From Bradyrhizobium algeriense (GTDB lineage Bacteria; Pseudomonadota; Alphaproteobacteria; Rhizobiales; Xanthobacteraceae), in contig NZ_PYCN01000001.1 of assembly GCF_003062295.1 (NCBI RefSeq), positions 454,001 through 518,000 on the forward strand: 64,000 bases of DNA. The letters are read 5' to 3'. Each line of letters begins with the position of its first letter. Positions within the stretch are counted from its first letter, which is position 1. Positions 33,821 through 42,635 of this stretch are shown piece by piece. The notes beneath the pieces are model-generated. The model was not told the DNA's origin, did no database searches, and saw only the letters and a list, made by a program, of their open reading frames with translations. Position numbers and translations under genes: made by a program.

Positions 33821-34163
33821 CTACGTACAGGGCAGGCCGTGATCAACCACTCGGAAAGATACCGACGGGTGATCAGGCGCTTCGCGAAAAGAAGGAACCT
33901 GGATCGAGCGGCCCTTTTTGGCCTCTTCCTCAAGCCACGCGTCTTGAGAAAGAGCGGTGTCCGCTTTCAGAAGCTCAAGTATCGGCGCCTTCGTGACTGC
34001 AGCGGTCAGCATGCCGACCGGATCCCTTGATCCGGTTGGCACGGTCCTCGGCGAGATCGGGGCCAACCATCTTATCGCCGGCAAAATCGATCTTGGATGC
34101 GCCGCCAGCCACGCGCCCACGACGAGAAATGCCCGTCATTATTGGGTCGTTGGATTCTGAAAC
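33821..34163 (-). pseudogene. Possible decayed coding remnant, family not recognised
   Basis: On the minus strand two overlapping frames each look partly protein-like: one from 34120 with PVGMLTAAVTKAPILELLKA and EEEAKKGRSIQVPSFREAPD, and another ending near 33975 with KIDFAGDKMVGPDLAEDRAN. Joining them needs a frame change near 34020-34040. This suggests a gene fragment broken by a frameshift, inside the segment between tRNA-Arg and its copy. Both frames could also be chance. Confidence 0.3.
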
Positions 34164-34240
34164 TGGCGATCCCGGCATGACTCGAACATGCGACCTACGG
34201 TTTAGGAAACCGTCGCTCTATCCGGCTGAGCTACGGGACC
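34164..34240 (-). tRNA. tRNA-Arg (anticodon CCT)
   Basis: The minus strand reads GGTCCCG, D arm GCTC-AGCCGGATA-GAGC, anticodon arm ACGGT-TTCCTAA-ACCGT with CCT in the loop centre, TTCGAGT T-loop between GCATG and CATGC, acceptor partner CGGGATC, discriminator G, then CCA. 77 nt with the CCA encoded. The acceptor has one G-U pair. The 3' half is duplicated 1.1 kb to the left. Confidence 0.95.
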
Positions 34241-34390
34241 GCGGACCCGCTTGCGTAAGCAGGTGCTTGGCCGCTTCATAGCAAAGCGGGCGCGTCATCG
34301 CCAGCCCTCCGGACCGTTCTCGGGCCCACATTGAACAAGGCCGGGTTCCTCCATCGGAGGACGCTCGGGATATTTGATCGCGAAAGCCAA

Positions 34391-34416
34391 CAGGAGCCGT
34401 CCACCGACGGCTCCTG
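34391..34416. terminator. 11-bp perfect hairpin after the RraA/cupin/TctC-type operon
   Basis: CAGGAGCCGTC-CACC-GACGGCTCCTG, 31 bp beyond the stop of the binding-protein gene at 34447. Strong GC stem with a 4-nt loop, but only a short T-rich tail on the minus strand (TTGGCTTT). Confidence 0.6.
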
Positions 34417-34446
34417 CCAGCATGCCGGCCTTCGCGTAACGGCCCG

Positions 34447-35409
34447 CTACGCCTTGATATTATTCTCCCGCACGACCTGGCCCCAGATGCTGACCTGCTT
34501 GGCGAAGAACGTCGAGAACTCCTTGCCGTCGGCGAGCAGCAGCGTCATCTGCTGGGTCTCCTGCAATTGCGTCGCTACCGCCGGCTCGCTCAGAATCTCC
34601 TTTACCGATTTCGCCATGCTGGCGATGACATCGGGCGGCGTGTCCTTTGGGGCGAAAACGCCCCACCAGGCCAGCGTCTCGAAATCGGGGAAGCCTGCCT
34701 CGATCGCGGTCTGCGTGTCCTTGAGCACAGCCATCCGCTCGCGTCCCATTTGCAGGATGGGCCGCAGCCTGTTGGTGCCCAGTTGCGCCGTGACCAGCGC
34801 CGCCGACCCGATGATCATGTCGACATGGCCGCCGAGCACGTCGTTCATCGCCGGGCCGCCGCCGCGGTAAGGCACATGCGTGATCTCCACGCCGGCCTTC
34901 TTGCCCAGCACCGTCATCGCGAGATGGCCGAGCGTGCCGATGCCGACGGAGGCGTATTTCACCTCGCCGGGACTTGCCTTGCACGCAGCGACCACGTCGG
35001 CAAAGGTCTTGTACGGCCGCTCGGCGTTTGCGGCGAGGACGTACGGCGCGGTGCCCACGAGAAACACCGGCACCAGATCCTTCTCGACATCCAGCCCCGG
35101 CTTTTCGAGGATCGAGGGAATGACCGCGTGCGAGTCGAAGGTCACCAGGAACGTCGCGCCGTCAGGCGCGCTCTTGGCGACCTGCACGGCGCCGAGCGAG
35201 CCGGCTGCGCCGGATTTGTTCTCCACCAGCACGGTCCGGCCGAGCTTCGTCTGCAGGTGAGACTGCAGCAAGCGCGCCAGCGCGTCGGTGGAGCCTCCCG
35301 GCGGGAACGGCACCACCAGCGTCATGTTCTTGGCCGGCTGCGCCAATGCCGGCGTCACCGCGAACGCGGCCGAAGCCGCAAGCAGATTGCGTCTGGTAAT
35401 CTTCACCAA
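34447..35409 (-). CDS. Bug/TctC-family tricarboxylate-type solute-binding protein
   Basis: 320 aa. N-terminus KITRRNLLAASAAFAVTPALA looks like a Tat-type signal. Mature VVPFPPGGSTDALARLLQ, then LVENKSGAAGSLGA, KYASVGIGTLGHLAMTVLGKKAG and VPYRGGGPAMNDVLGGHVDM are defining Bug-family segments. These periplasmic proteins bind carboxylates (citrate, phthalates, nicotinate, amino acids). The membrane partners TctA/TctB are not in the window. Third gene of an operon after RraA-like and cupin genes, so it probably captures the compound they process. Confidence 0.87.
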   Translation of the reverse strand: MVKITRRNLLAASAAFAVTPALAQPAKNMTLVVPFPPGGSTDALARLLQSHLQTKLGRTVLVENKSGAAGSLGAVQVAKSAPDGATFLVTFDSHAVIPSILEKPGLDVEKDLVPVFLVGTAPYVLAANAERPYKTFADVVAACKASPGEVKYASVGIGTLGHLAMTVLGKKAGVEITHVPYRGGGPAMNDVLGGHVDMIIGSAALVTAQLGTNRLRPILQMGRERMAVLKDTQTAIEAGFPDFETLAWWGVFAPKDTPPDVIASMAKSVKEILSEPAVATQLQETQQMTLLLADGKEFSTFFAKQVSIWGQVVRENNIKA

Positions 35410-35475
35410 GTGTCTCCTCCCGATTGTGGCTGCGCTTTTTTTGTTTTTCGCAGACTTTGTCTTAAGTGCCGAATC

Positions 35476-35844
35476 TTAAGTGCCGAAGCCGGACCCGGCC
35501 TTTTTGTACTCGGGCCGCGGCGGGCTGAAGATGTCAAGCACGCGCGCGCCGTCCGGTCCAGCCCGCATGGTGTGCGGCACATTTCCCGGCGTGCGCCAGA
35601 AATCGCCCTTCCTGACCGGAATATCCTCGCCGCCCTGAACCCGGATGGCCGAGCCATCGAGCAGCACGCCCCATTGTTCCTCGGGGTGATGATGCAGGGT
35701 GCCTTGCGCGTGCGGCGCCAGCGTCACCACCGACAGCATCGCATGCTCGCCGCAGAAGATTCGCGTCGTGACGCCGGACGCGAGTTCGCGCAACAGACCA
35801 TCATGCGGATTGTCGAGATTATGAAATTCGTCCTTCTGACTCAT
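35476..35844 (-). CDS. Single-domain cupin protein
   Basis: 122 aa from ATG 35844 with AAGGAGAAACG upstream. Cupin motifs GTLHHHPEEQWGVLLDG (HHH and E as metal ligands) and PGNVPHTMRAGPDG (His) indicate a metal-binding small cupin; the end, FSPPRPEYKKAGSGFGT, is typical of sugar/oxo-acid cupins. Could be an isomerase, decarboxylase or ligand-sensing protein. Lies 67 bp after the RraA-like gene and 66 bp before the Bug gene. Confidence 0.78.
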   Translation of the reverse strand: MSQKDEFHNLDNPHDGLLRELASGVTTRIFCGEHAMLSVVTLAPHAQGTLHHHPEEQWGVLLDGSAIRVQGGEDIPVRKGDFWRTPGNVPHTMRAGPDGARVLDIFSPPRPEYKKAGSGFGT

Positions 35845-35911
35845 CGTTTCTCCTTGAAGTTCTCCTTGAAGTGCTCCTTGGCGCCTTCGCACAGCGATCA
35901 GGACTTATCCG

Positions 35912-36550
35912 TCAAGATTTGCCGTAGCTGCCCTGGTAGCGGCCTTCGCGGATCGAGATGATGGTTTGCTCCTCGCGCGCGATCTGGGCGCGAACCGCTT
36001 CCAGCACGGTGGCTGCCGTCGCGGCGGGAAACGACACCACGCCGTCCTCGTCGCCGACCACGATGTCGCCGGGGGAGATCACCGAGCCCCCGATGGATAC
36101 CGGCACGTTGATTTCGCCCGGACCGCTCTTGTAGGGACCGCGATGGATCGCAGCGCGCGCAAAGCAGGGAAAGTCTGATGCGGCGAAAGCCGAGACGTCG
36201 CGGATCGCGCCGTCGATCACGTAACCGGCAGCGCCGCGATGCTCAGCGATGGTCTTCATGATCTCGCCGACCAGCGCCCGCGTCTCGTCGCCGCCGCCAT
36301 CGACCACGATCACGTCCCCGGGCCCGACCAGTTCGAGCGCCCGGTGGATCGCAAGATTGTCGCCCGGCCGCGTGCGCACGGTGAACGCGACGCCCACCAG
36401 CTTGCTGCCGCGATGGAACGGCCGCAGGCCTACGGCGCCCGGCAGCCGGGCAAGGTTGTCGCTGATCACAGAGGTCGGCGCGCCCCTGAACGCTTCGATC
36501 AGCTCAGGCGCGGGCTTCGGCACGCTCGTCATGGCCGTGGTGATGCTCAT
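35912..36550 (-). CDS. RraA/HMG-aldolase family protein
   Basis: 212 aa from ATG 36550 with AAGGGGGAAA upstream. Contains VISDNLARLPGAVGL, GVAFTVRTRPGDNLAIHRAL, DVIVVDGGGDETRALVGEIM, GYVIDGAIRDVSAF (the RD pair that binds metal and pyruvate) and GDIVVGDEDGVVSFP: all conserved in 4-hydroxy-4-methyl-2-oxoglutarate/4-carboxy-4-hydroxy-2-oxoadipate aldolases and in RraA. The intact G-x20-R-D region favours an aldolase that releases pyruvate or oxaloacetate over the RNase E inhibitor role. Leads the operon with the cupin and Bug genes. Confidence 0.82.
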   Translation of the reverse strand: MSITTAMTSVPKPAPELIEAFRGAPTSVISDNLARLPGAVGLRPFHRGSKLVGVAFTVRTRPGDNLAIHRALELVGPGDVIVVDGGGDETRALVGEIMKTIAEHRGAAGYVIDGAIRDVSAFAASDFPCFARAAIHRGPYKSGPGEINVPVSIGGSVISPGDIVVGDEDGVVSFPAATAATVLEAVRAQIAREEQTIISIREGRYQGSYGKS

Positions 36551-36982
36551 AAAGACTGTTTCCCCCTTGTGTTTAGGCCGGGCTTTTTCTGCCATTCCGA
36601 CCGCCGGCGCAACATCGGCAGCCGGCTCCGCGCTGCGCGAAGTGCGTGCTGAACCAATTGCCTCGGGTCACCGCATGGCACAACACCATGAAGTCCTCCG
36701 TTGCCGCACAACAAATAGCATTCCGCATGAGCAGCTATAATGGATTTGCAACACCTCGCCCCGCACCAGGACCGGCGGGCGCGGCCGTCCGCCTCGCCGC
36801 AGGCTAAGTCCTTCGAATTCCTCGGTAGTTTTTTCCCCGCCTGCGGTATCGAACCCGCGGCCATGCTCACGCAGCTGGCCGCAATCGCAACCTCCCACCG
36901 GCCACACTTGTTAACACCAAGTTAACCAGAGCGTTCGACGTTAAGGACCGGATTCGACGATTCGGGCGCCGGTCACCTCAAA
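36551..36982. other. 432-bp intergenic region between divergent RraA-like and AraC genes
   Basis: No convincing gene. A TATAAT hexamer occurs at 36736-36741 on the plus strand, without a matching -35. Likely holds the promoters of the RraA/cupin/Bug operon and of the AraC regulator. Confidence 0.5.
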
Positions 36983-37939
36983 ATGCTGTTCCAGAACCTT
37001 TCGCCTTCACCGGCGCTTTCGATCACGCAATTTTCCGACATCGACGCCTTCCGGCCAGTCGAATTCGTCGCCGATGCGCGCAGCATCCCGCTGAACCTGG
37101 CGAATTTCCATACCGCGCGCGCGATGGTGCAGTTGCCTGGCTGCCAGATCGCCGTGCTCACCTCGTTTCCCCGCATCGTCGATGTCAGCTACCGCGCGCC
37201 GCATGGCGTCGTCATCTTCCAGCTCGAGGACGCCTACGAGGTCTCCGTCAACGGCATGTCCGTGAATCGTCCGGCCTTTATCGGCATGCGCGGCAATCTG
37301 GATTTGCAGTTCGTCGAACCCCGTGGATCGCTGCACGCGATCGTCACCCTTGGCGCCGGCCTGCGGGATCGCGAATGGTTCGATACGCCGGACGAGCTGT
37401 GCCCGTTCACGCCGGACCCCGACGCGCTGGCGACGGTCAGATCCGTCACAACAGGTATATTGCAGGCGGCTTCCGCCAAACCGGACCTGTTGCAGGAGCC
37501 GCACTCGGCGCTTGCAATGCAGGAGGGCCTGCTGCTCGCCATCGACGAAATGTTCCGCAGCGGCAAAGCGCCGGAATTGGCGGGCCGGCTTGCAAGCAGG
37601 AGCTATTGCCGCCTCGTTCGAAGGATCGACGACTATGTCGCGTTTCATGCCGCCTCGGCGATCTACAGCGCCGACCTCGCCGAACAATGCGGCGTCTCGG
37701 TCAGAACCCTGGGCACGGCGGTGGCAAGCGTCCGCGGCATGAGCCTGCATCGTTATTTGCGTCTCAAGCAGCTTTGGTCGGCCCGCGCACAACTCGTGAA
37801 AGGGTCCGACGCCATCACCGTGACGTCGTGCGCCCGAGCCAACGGCTTCCATCACATGGGCGAATTCGCCAGGCTCTATCGCGCTACGTTCCATGAAACG
37901 GCATCGCGCACCTTGGCCCGCGCGCGAGGAACCGACTGA
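36983..37939 (+). CDS. AraC-family transcriptional regulator
   Basis: 318 aa. N-terminal AraC-binding-like sensor domain (residues about 10-180: FRPVEFVADARSIPLNLANFH, IVDVSYRAPHGVVIFQLE), then a C-terminal double HTH: SAIYSADLAEQCGVSVRTLG and VTSCARANGFHHMGEFARLYR-ATFHETASRTL, the second helix pair matching the AraC signature. Divergent from the RraA/cupin/Bug operon by 432 bp and the only regulator nearby, so that operon is its probable target. Confidence 0.85.
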   Translation: MLFQNLSPSPALSITQFSDIDAFRPVEFVADARSIPLNLANFHTARAMVQLPGCQIAVLTSFPRIVDVSYRAPHGVVIFQLEDAYEVSVNGMSVNRPAFIGMRGNLDLQFVEPRGSLHAIVTLGAGLRDREWFDTPDELCPFTPDPDALATVRSVTTGILQAASAKPDLLQEPHSALAMQEGLLLAIDEMFRSGKAPELAGRLASRSYCRLVRRIDDYVAFHAASAIYSADLAEQCGVSVRTLGTAVASVRGMSLHRYLRLKQLWSARAQLVKGSDAITVTSCARANGFHHMGEFARLYRATFHETASRTLARARGTD

Positions 37940-38206
37940 TTCTTGCCACAATGTGTCGCACTTATCCGCTCGCCCTCAGATGGTGCGCCTGGAATCGCTG
38001 CAGCATCGTGCGCGCCTCGTGCCTTGCCGTTGAATTTCTTCGATAATTTTCAATGACATAGCACTGTGTTCCATCGGTCACATCTACCGGATAGAGTCAC
38101 AACGACAGCGGGAAAGTCGTGCAATTTCGGGGTGACAGCGCTGCCAAAATGATGACAATCGGCTCAATCAAAGTTCCCTAGAGAATTCGACTGGAGAGTA
38201 CCGTCC

Positions 38207-38851
38207 GTGATCGCCTCACGTGCATCTTCGTTTGTTGTTGCCACCATCGGGAGCCTCGTCGTGCTGGCCCCGGTGCGCTGCGACGCGCAGTGGTGGCGCA
38301 GCGCGCCTGTCGATTTCGAATCCTGCGCCGATGTAGCCGAGAAGGCGAAGACCAAGGAAGAAAAGACGGCGAAGCTCGCCGAATGCAACGCCAAGTTCGC
38401 CGGCCGCCGCAAGCCCGGCGGCGGCTATACCTATTACGACTTCATGCAGGACCGGACCTTCGACATCGCAGGCCCCAACCCGACGCCGGAAGAGCAGAAG
38501 AAAATCGACGAGCAATATACCGCCTACCTCGAGCGCGAGCGGCGCAACCACATCGCCGCGGCGCTGGCGGCCAAGCAGCAACAGCCGGAGCCGCCGCAGG
38601 GGCAGGCGCAGGAGTGGCAGCAGGTTTCGCTGCGCACCGAATTGATATCTCCTCCACCGGCTGAAACCGAAAAGGTGCCGGTGCCGGTGGCAAGTCCGGT
38701 CAAGCAGGCGGCACGCATCAGGGCTGCCCAATGCGCCAAGAACCAATTCTCTTGCGAATGGCCGCGGCTTTCAGAGAAAGTCAACGAGCTTAAGAAGCTG
38801 TTCAACCCACAGCAACAGCAGCAAGCGGCGGCCAAGCAGAAGAAGAGCTGA
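38207..38851 (+). CDS. Exported Gln/Pro-rich hypothetical protein, 214 aa
   Basis: GTG start at 38207 with GGAGAG 9 bp upstream. Signal peptide FVVATIGSLVVLAPVRCDA. The mature part starts QWWRSAPVDFESCADVAEKA, has a charged region with KTKEEKTAKLAECNAKFAGRRKPGGG-type composition and YTYYDFMQDRTFDIAGPNPT, and a Gln-rich second half ending QQQQQAAAKQKKS. Four Cys. I do not recognise a domain, though similar proteins with the YYDFMQ(D/N)R motif occur in Bradyrhizobium. Presumably periplasmic. Confidence 0.7.
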   Translation: MIASRASSFVVATIGSLVVLAPVRCDAQWWRSAPVDFESCADVAEKAKTKEEKTAKLAECNAKFAGRRKPGGGYTYYDFMQDRTFDIAGPNPTPEEQKKIDEQYTAYLERERRNHIAAALAAKQQQPEPPQGQAQEWQQVSLRTELISPPPAETEKVPVPVASPVKQAARIRAAQCAKNQFSCEWPRLSEKVNELKKLFNPQQQQQAAAKQKKS

Positions 38852-38860
38852 CGCACCCGC

Positions 38861-38975
38861 CCGTCATTCCCCGCGCAGGCGGGGAATCCAGTATCCACAG
38901 AACTATCGCGGATACAGCAGTGTCTCCCAAATCTGCCGGCGATTACTGGATGCCTGCCTTCGCGGGCATGACGAC
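38861..38975. repeat. Intergenic inverted-repeat element, family G
   Basis: CCGTCATTCCCCGCGCAGGC with GGGGAATCCAGTA pairs with TACTGGATGCCTGCCTTCGC then GGGCATGACGAC. Same general plan as the other elements: outer GTCAT arms and an inner hairpin-forming section. Lies between convergent genes. Confidence 0.75.
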
Positions 38976-39033
38976 CGTCGCCGTTCAATCGGTGATCATC
39001 ATCGCCCAGAACTTCCGGTAGGCGACTTCGGCA

Positions 39034-39243
39034 TCAATGCGCGGGTGCTTTCTTGCCGCGGTGCTTTGGAGCAGGTTTGAGCGCGGGCTCGACATGCCTG
39101 CGCTGCGCCGCCCGCTGTTCCTGCAACCGCGCGTCATAGCCCGGTGACGGCGTCGCGGTCGGCGGCACGGCATAAGCAGGAGCAGGCGCCCCCCAGACCG
39201 CCAGGGCGGCCACCGCCATTAGCGCCAGAACTGTTTGTTTCAT
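39034..39243 (-). CDS. Small secreted basic protein, 69 aa
   Basis: ATG 39243 preceded by GGGGGAGAAACGG. Signal peptide MKQTVLALMAVAALAVWGAP, cleavage near AYA. The mature 45 residues are Pro/Arg/His/Lys-rich (YDARLQEQRAAQRRHVEPAL, KHRGKKAPAH). No cysteines. Function unknown; similar tiny exported basic peptides are common in this genus. Confidence 0.65.
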   Translation of the reverse strand: MKQTVLALMAVAALAVWGAPAPAYAVPPTATPSPGYDARLQEQRAAQRRHVEPALKPAPKHRGKKAPAH

Positions 39244-39316
39244 CCGTTTCTCCCCCGGCGCGCCCCGAAATCGCGCAACCGGCTCATTTCAAGCAAGTCG
39301 AGCGCGCTCTGCCAAA

Positions 39317-40324
39317 TCAATTCGCAGCGCGAATCTGCTCCGGCGTCAGGCCGGGCGAGCCCTTGGCCTCGCGCTCGGCCTGCCGGATCAGTTCCACGAT
39401 CCGGCGCGACAGCGGCGCTTCCAGGCCGCGACGTTCGGCGATCCCGGTGATGACGCCTTGCAGATAATCGATCTCGGTGCGCCGGCCGTGCTTCAGATCT
39501 TCCCACATCGACGAGCGCGCCTCGGGATCGATTTTCATCGTCCGTCCCAGCATCGCTTCGAAGATCGGGTCTGGCAGCCGCAGCAGCGGCGGCATCCATG
39601 CAGCTGGAAGCGGCGTCGGCGAGACCGGCTTGATGCCCTCGGCGCGGATCGCAGCCAAACCTTCCGCCATCTGATCGGCGAACAAGCGCCGCCATGGCCG
39701 CGAACTGAGTTGCCGGCGCAGCGGCAGATCGCCCAGCGCGTTAAGCGCATTGAGGAGATTGAGCAACAGCTTGCCCCACTGCACGCCGTCGATGTTGTCG
39801 GTCGACCGTATCGTCAGGCCCGGCACCGACAGCTTCCCGGCAGGCAGCGCCTCATCCTGCTCGATGACAATGCCGCCGGAAGTGGCGCGATGAAACCGCC
39901 CGTTGCCGAGCGCAATCACGTTGAATCCCACCATGCCACCGAGCACGCGCCGTCCCGGCAGGCGGTTGCGCAGGACGGCAGTGTTGCCGACACCATTCTG
40001 CAGGCTGACGATGACGGCATCGGATGGTGCGTGCCTCGCGATGATGTCGGCCATGGCAGGGGTATCTGCGCTCTTGACCGTGACCAGCACGATGCCAGCG
40101 TCCTCAAAAACGGAAGGATTTTCCGACAATGCGAACCGATCGCGCGTGATAGTCTGGTCAAAACCTTCAAAACTCGTCGGCCGCAAGCCGTGGGCTTCGA
40201 TTTCAGCGATCACGCGCGGACGCCCCAGCAGCGCAACGCGGCGGCCACCGGCCGCCAGCATGCCGCCGACGAAGCAGCCGATGCTGCCCGCCCCTGCAAT
40301 ACCGATCGTTTGGCCTGAAACCAT
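39317..40324 (-). CDS. Ketopantoate reductase-family protein (second copy)
   Basis: 335 aa from ATG 40324. NADPH motif TIGIAGAGSIGCFVGGMLA, VLVTVKSADT, VSLQNGVGNTAVL, then VQWGKLLLNLLNALNALGDLP carrying the conserved Lys and Asn, and a C-terminal SSMWEDLKHGRRTEIDYLQG, the substrate-binding Ser/Asn-like segment of ketopantoate reductases. This copy keeps the canonical C-terminal SMxxDxxxGRxTEIDxLNG-type motif better than the one at 16412-17386, so it is the better candidate for true panE, though no pantothenate genes are adjacent. Confidence 0.75.
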   Translation of the reverse strand: MVSGQTIGIAGAGSIGCFVGGMLAAGGRRVALLGRPRVIAEIEAHGLRPTSFEGFDQTITRDRFALSENPSVFEDAGIVLVTVKSADTPAMADIIARHAPSDAVIVSLQNGVGNTAVLRNRLPGRRVLGGMVGFNVIALGNGRFHRATSGGIVIEQDEALPAGKLSVPGLTIRSTDNIDGVQWGKLLLNLLNALNALGDLPLRRQLSSRPWRRLFADQMAEGLAAIRAEGIKPVSPTPLPAAWMPPLLRLPDPIFEAMLGRTMKIDPEARSSMWEDLKHGRRTEIDYLQGVITGIAERRGLEAPLSRRIVELIRQAEREAKGSPGLTPEQIRAAN

Positions 40325-40464
40325 TTCGCCGCCCACCGCGTTGCACCGGGTTTCAAATAGCAGAGCGCGCGGACCGTGCCTATCGCAGGCGCCGGCCGCC
40401 CGCTCCTTGTAACCGTCATACGCCACCGTTATGTTTCACGCGGGGCTACGCGGAGGAGACGACC

Positions 40465-41043
40465 ATGGGTTTACTCGACGTACTCAACGGCATGCAGAAT
40501 GGCCCACGCGGCCCGAGCACGCCCAGCGCAAAGGATGAAGGCGGCGGGATGTCGCCCCTCACCATGGCGATCCTGGCGCTGCTGGCCTGGAAAGGCATCA
40601 AGCATTTCAGCGGCAACCAGACCGGCTCCGCGCCGCGCCCCACACCCGCTCCCACACCCGGCAATGTGACTGCGGGCATGCCCGGCGGCGGCGCGGGCGG
40701 TATGAGCGACATGCTCAAGGGCGGATTGGGCGGTCTGCTCGCGGGCGGCGCGGCCGGTACCATCCTGAGCGGCGGCCTCGGCGATCTCCTGAAACAGTTC
40801 CAGCAGAACGGACTGGGCGATCAGGCCGACTCGTGGGTCAGCAACGGCCCCAACAAGCAGGTCTCACCCGGCGACCTCGCCAACGCGCTCGGCGCTGACC
40901 AGATCGATTCCCTCGCCTCCCAAAGCGGCCTCTCGCGCAACGATTTGCTGCAGGGCCTCAGCCAGTTCTTGCCCGACGTCGTCAATCACTTGACGCCGGA
41001 TGGACGGCTGCCGAACGAGAACGAATTGTCGGAACGGATCTGA
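40465..41043 (+). CDS. YidB/DUF937-family protein
   Basis: 192 aa with GGAGGAGACGACC before ATG. N-terminal MGLLDVLNGMQNG, a hydrophobic helix (MAILALLAWKGIKHF), a Gly/Pro linker, then the DUF937 part: GLGDLLKQFQQNGLGDQADSWVS-type segment, NALGADQIDSLASQSGLSRNDLLQGLSQFLPDVV, ending VNHLTPDGRLP. Family function unknown; in other bacteria linked with envelope stress. Followed 67 bp later by a GlsB/YeaQ protein. Confidence 0.85.
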   Translation: MGLLDVLNGMQNGPRGPSTPSAKDEGGGMSPLTMAILALLAWKGIKHFSGNQTGSAPRPTPAPTPGNVTAGMPGGGAGGMSDMLKGGLGGLLAGGAAGTILSGGLGDLLKQFQQNGLGDQADSWVSNGPNKQVSPGDLANALGADQIDSLASQSGLSRNDLLQGLSQFLPDVVNHLTPDGRLPNENELSERI

Positions 41044-41110
41044 CGCCGTTTAAGCGGCGCGCGGTCCGCGCCGCTCTGCTTCATCATCGACGCATCGGAG
41101 AGGAACAGCC

Positions 41111-41389
41111 ATGGGCGGCATCATCTGGATAATCGTCGTCGGCTTCGTCGCCGGCATCATCGCGCGCATCCTTTCGCCGGGCCAGAACAACCCGACCGGC
41201 TTTATCCTGACCACGGTGCTCGGCATCGCCGGCGCGTTTCTGGCGACCTGGATCGGCCAGGCCATCGGCCATTACGGCCCCGATCAGGGCGCCGGCTTCA
41301 TCACCGCCACCATCGGCGCGCTGGTGGTGCTGTTCATCTGGAACCGGCTGGTGGCGAGGGGCATGATCTCCGATCCGGGTAACAGGTGA
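41111..41389 (+). CDS. GlsB/YeaQ/YmgE-family stress-associated membrane protein
   Basis: 92 aa with GGAGAGGAACAGCC upstream. Three membrane helices with Gly-rich turns: IIWIIVVGFVAGIIARIL, GFILTTVLGIAGAFLATWIG, GFITATIGALVVLFIWNRLV. The GFVAG-ARxLxPGxNNPxG pattern is typical of the family. Transcribed with the YidB-like gene. Small stress-induced inner-membrane protein. Confidence 0.87.
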   Translation: MGGIIWIIVVGFVAGIIARILSPGQNNPTGFILTTVLGIAGAFLATWIGQAIGHYGPDQGAGFITATIGALVVLFIWNRLVARGMISDPGNR

Positions 41390-41409
41390 CAGCGTAGCCG
41401 CATCAGGCC

Positions 41410-41553
41410 GTAGCCCGGATGGAGCGAAGCGAAATCCGGGGCCACTGCCGCTGTCGTTCCCGGATTTCGCGGAGCCTTTCATCACTGTGCGAGCGCGATT
41501 GCGCTCGTCGCCGGGCGCGCATTCGCGCGACCCGTTGGCTCCATCCGGGCTAC
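41410..41553. repeat. Intergenic inverted-repeat element, family C, copy 1
   Basis: GTAGCCCGGATGGAGCGAAG with CGAAATCCGGG pairs with CCCGGATTTCG (inner) and GGCTCCATCCGGGCTAC (outer). About 144 bp, longer than the copy at 55591-55677 because of a second inner hairpin. Between convergent genes. Confidence 0.85.
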
Positions 41554-41563
41554 GAATCCGTCC

Positions 41564-42346
41564 TCACAACACCAGATGCATCCCCGCATCCATGCGCACG
41601 AACTCGCCGGTCATGTTGCTCGATGCCGGCGACGCCAGGAAGCACACCAGTTGCGCGATGTCTTCGGCCGTCGAGGCGACCTTCAGCGGCACCTTCGCCA
41701 CCACGGCGTCGCGCACCGCCTTGGCGCCGGCTTCGCCGCGGCCCTTGGTGAACCAGGGCGTATCGATATAGCCGGGGCACACCGTGTTGACGCGGATCAG
41801 AGGCGCCAGCGCGCGCGCCAGCGACTGCGTCATGGTGTTGAGCGCGCCCTTGCTGGCGGCATAGGCGACCGAGGAGCCGCCGCCGGAAATGCCGGCGACC
41901 GACGACACGTTGACCACAGCGGACGGCAGGCCTGAGGCCTTCGCGCCGGCTTCGAGCTGGGCACGTGCCGCGCGGATCATCTGGAACGGCCCGATCGTAT
42001 TCACGGCGTAGATGCGCTGAAAATCCTCGGCCGAAAGCCCCTCGAGATCATGATGCGGCACATGCTTGGTGGTGCCGGCATTGTTGACGAGCACATCGAG
42101 ACGGCCCCACGGCGCAGCCGCTGCCGCAATCTTCCTGCAATCCTCGTCGCGCGAGACGTCGCCCTGCACCACGACGACTTCGGCGCCGGCGCTGCGGCAG
42201 AGATCGGCGGTCGCTTCAGCTTCCGCCTTGCTGTTGGAATAGTTGACGACGATGCGCGCGCCACCCTTTGCCAGAATGGCGGCGGTGGCGGCCCCGAGGC
42301 CCGAGGCAGAACCGGTGACAATCGCGCACAAACCATCCTTCGACAT
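41564..42346 (-). CDS. Short-chain dehydrogenase/reductase (3-oxoacyl reductase-like)
   Basis: 260 aa from ATG 42346 (AGAGG 8 bp upstream; ATG 42352 is too close to that site). Cofactor loop TGSASGLGAATAAIL, VVNYSNSK, VQGDVSRDEDC, LVNNAGTTKH, catalytic Ser in VVNVSSVAGISGGG, and YAASKGALNTMTQ. Typical FabG-like SDR. Divergent from the acyl-CoA dehydrogenase operon, so it may supply the 3-hydroxyacyl dehydrogenation step of that pathway. Confidence 0.85.
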   Translation of the reverse strand: MSKDGLCAIVTGSASGLGAATAAILAKGGARIVVNYSNSKAEAEATADLCRSAGAEVVVVQGDVSRDEDCRKIAAAAAPWGRLDVLVNNAGTTKHVPHHDLEGLSAEDFQRIYAVNTIGPFQMIRAARAQLEAGAKASGLPSAVVNVSSVAGISGGGSSVAYAASKGALNTMTQSLARALAPLIRVNTVCPGYIDTPWFTKGRGEAGAKAVRDAVVAKVPLKVASTAEDIAQLVCFLASPASSNMTGEFVRMDAGMHLVL

Positions 42347-42635
42347 CCGCATTTCCTCTTGTTGCTTTTGGCTGGGTTTCGAACCGCCCGTGGACAGGCT
42401 TCACCGCTACCATATCCCGCGATGAACGGTGTGCAAACTCGGGAAATCCGTTGCGCGGAATTTATTCTTTGCCTGATGACCTTCATGCCACCGCCGCAGG
42501 CCGCCCTGCGGACAGCGCTTGTCACGGACTTGTCATGGCTATGGCTTTTGCCCATCATAAAGCGCAAGAAAAGACCGCAGTCGACCCCGGCATAACCGTC
42601 GGGATTGGCCTGCCAATTTCAAATCGGGGAACGCT

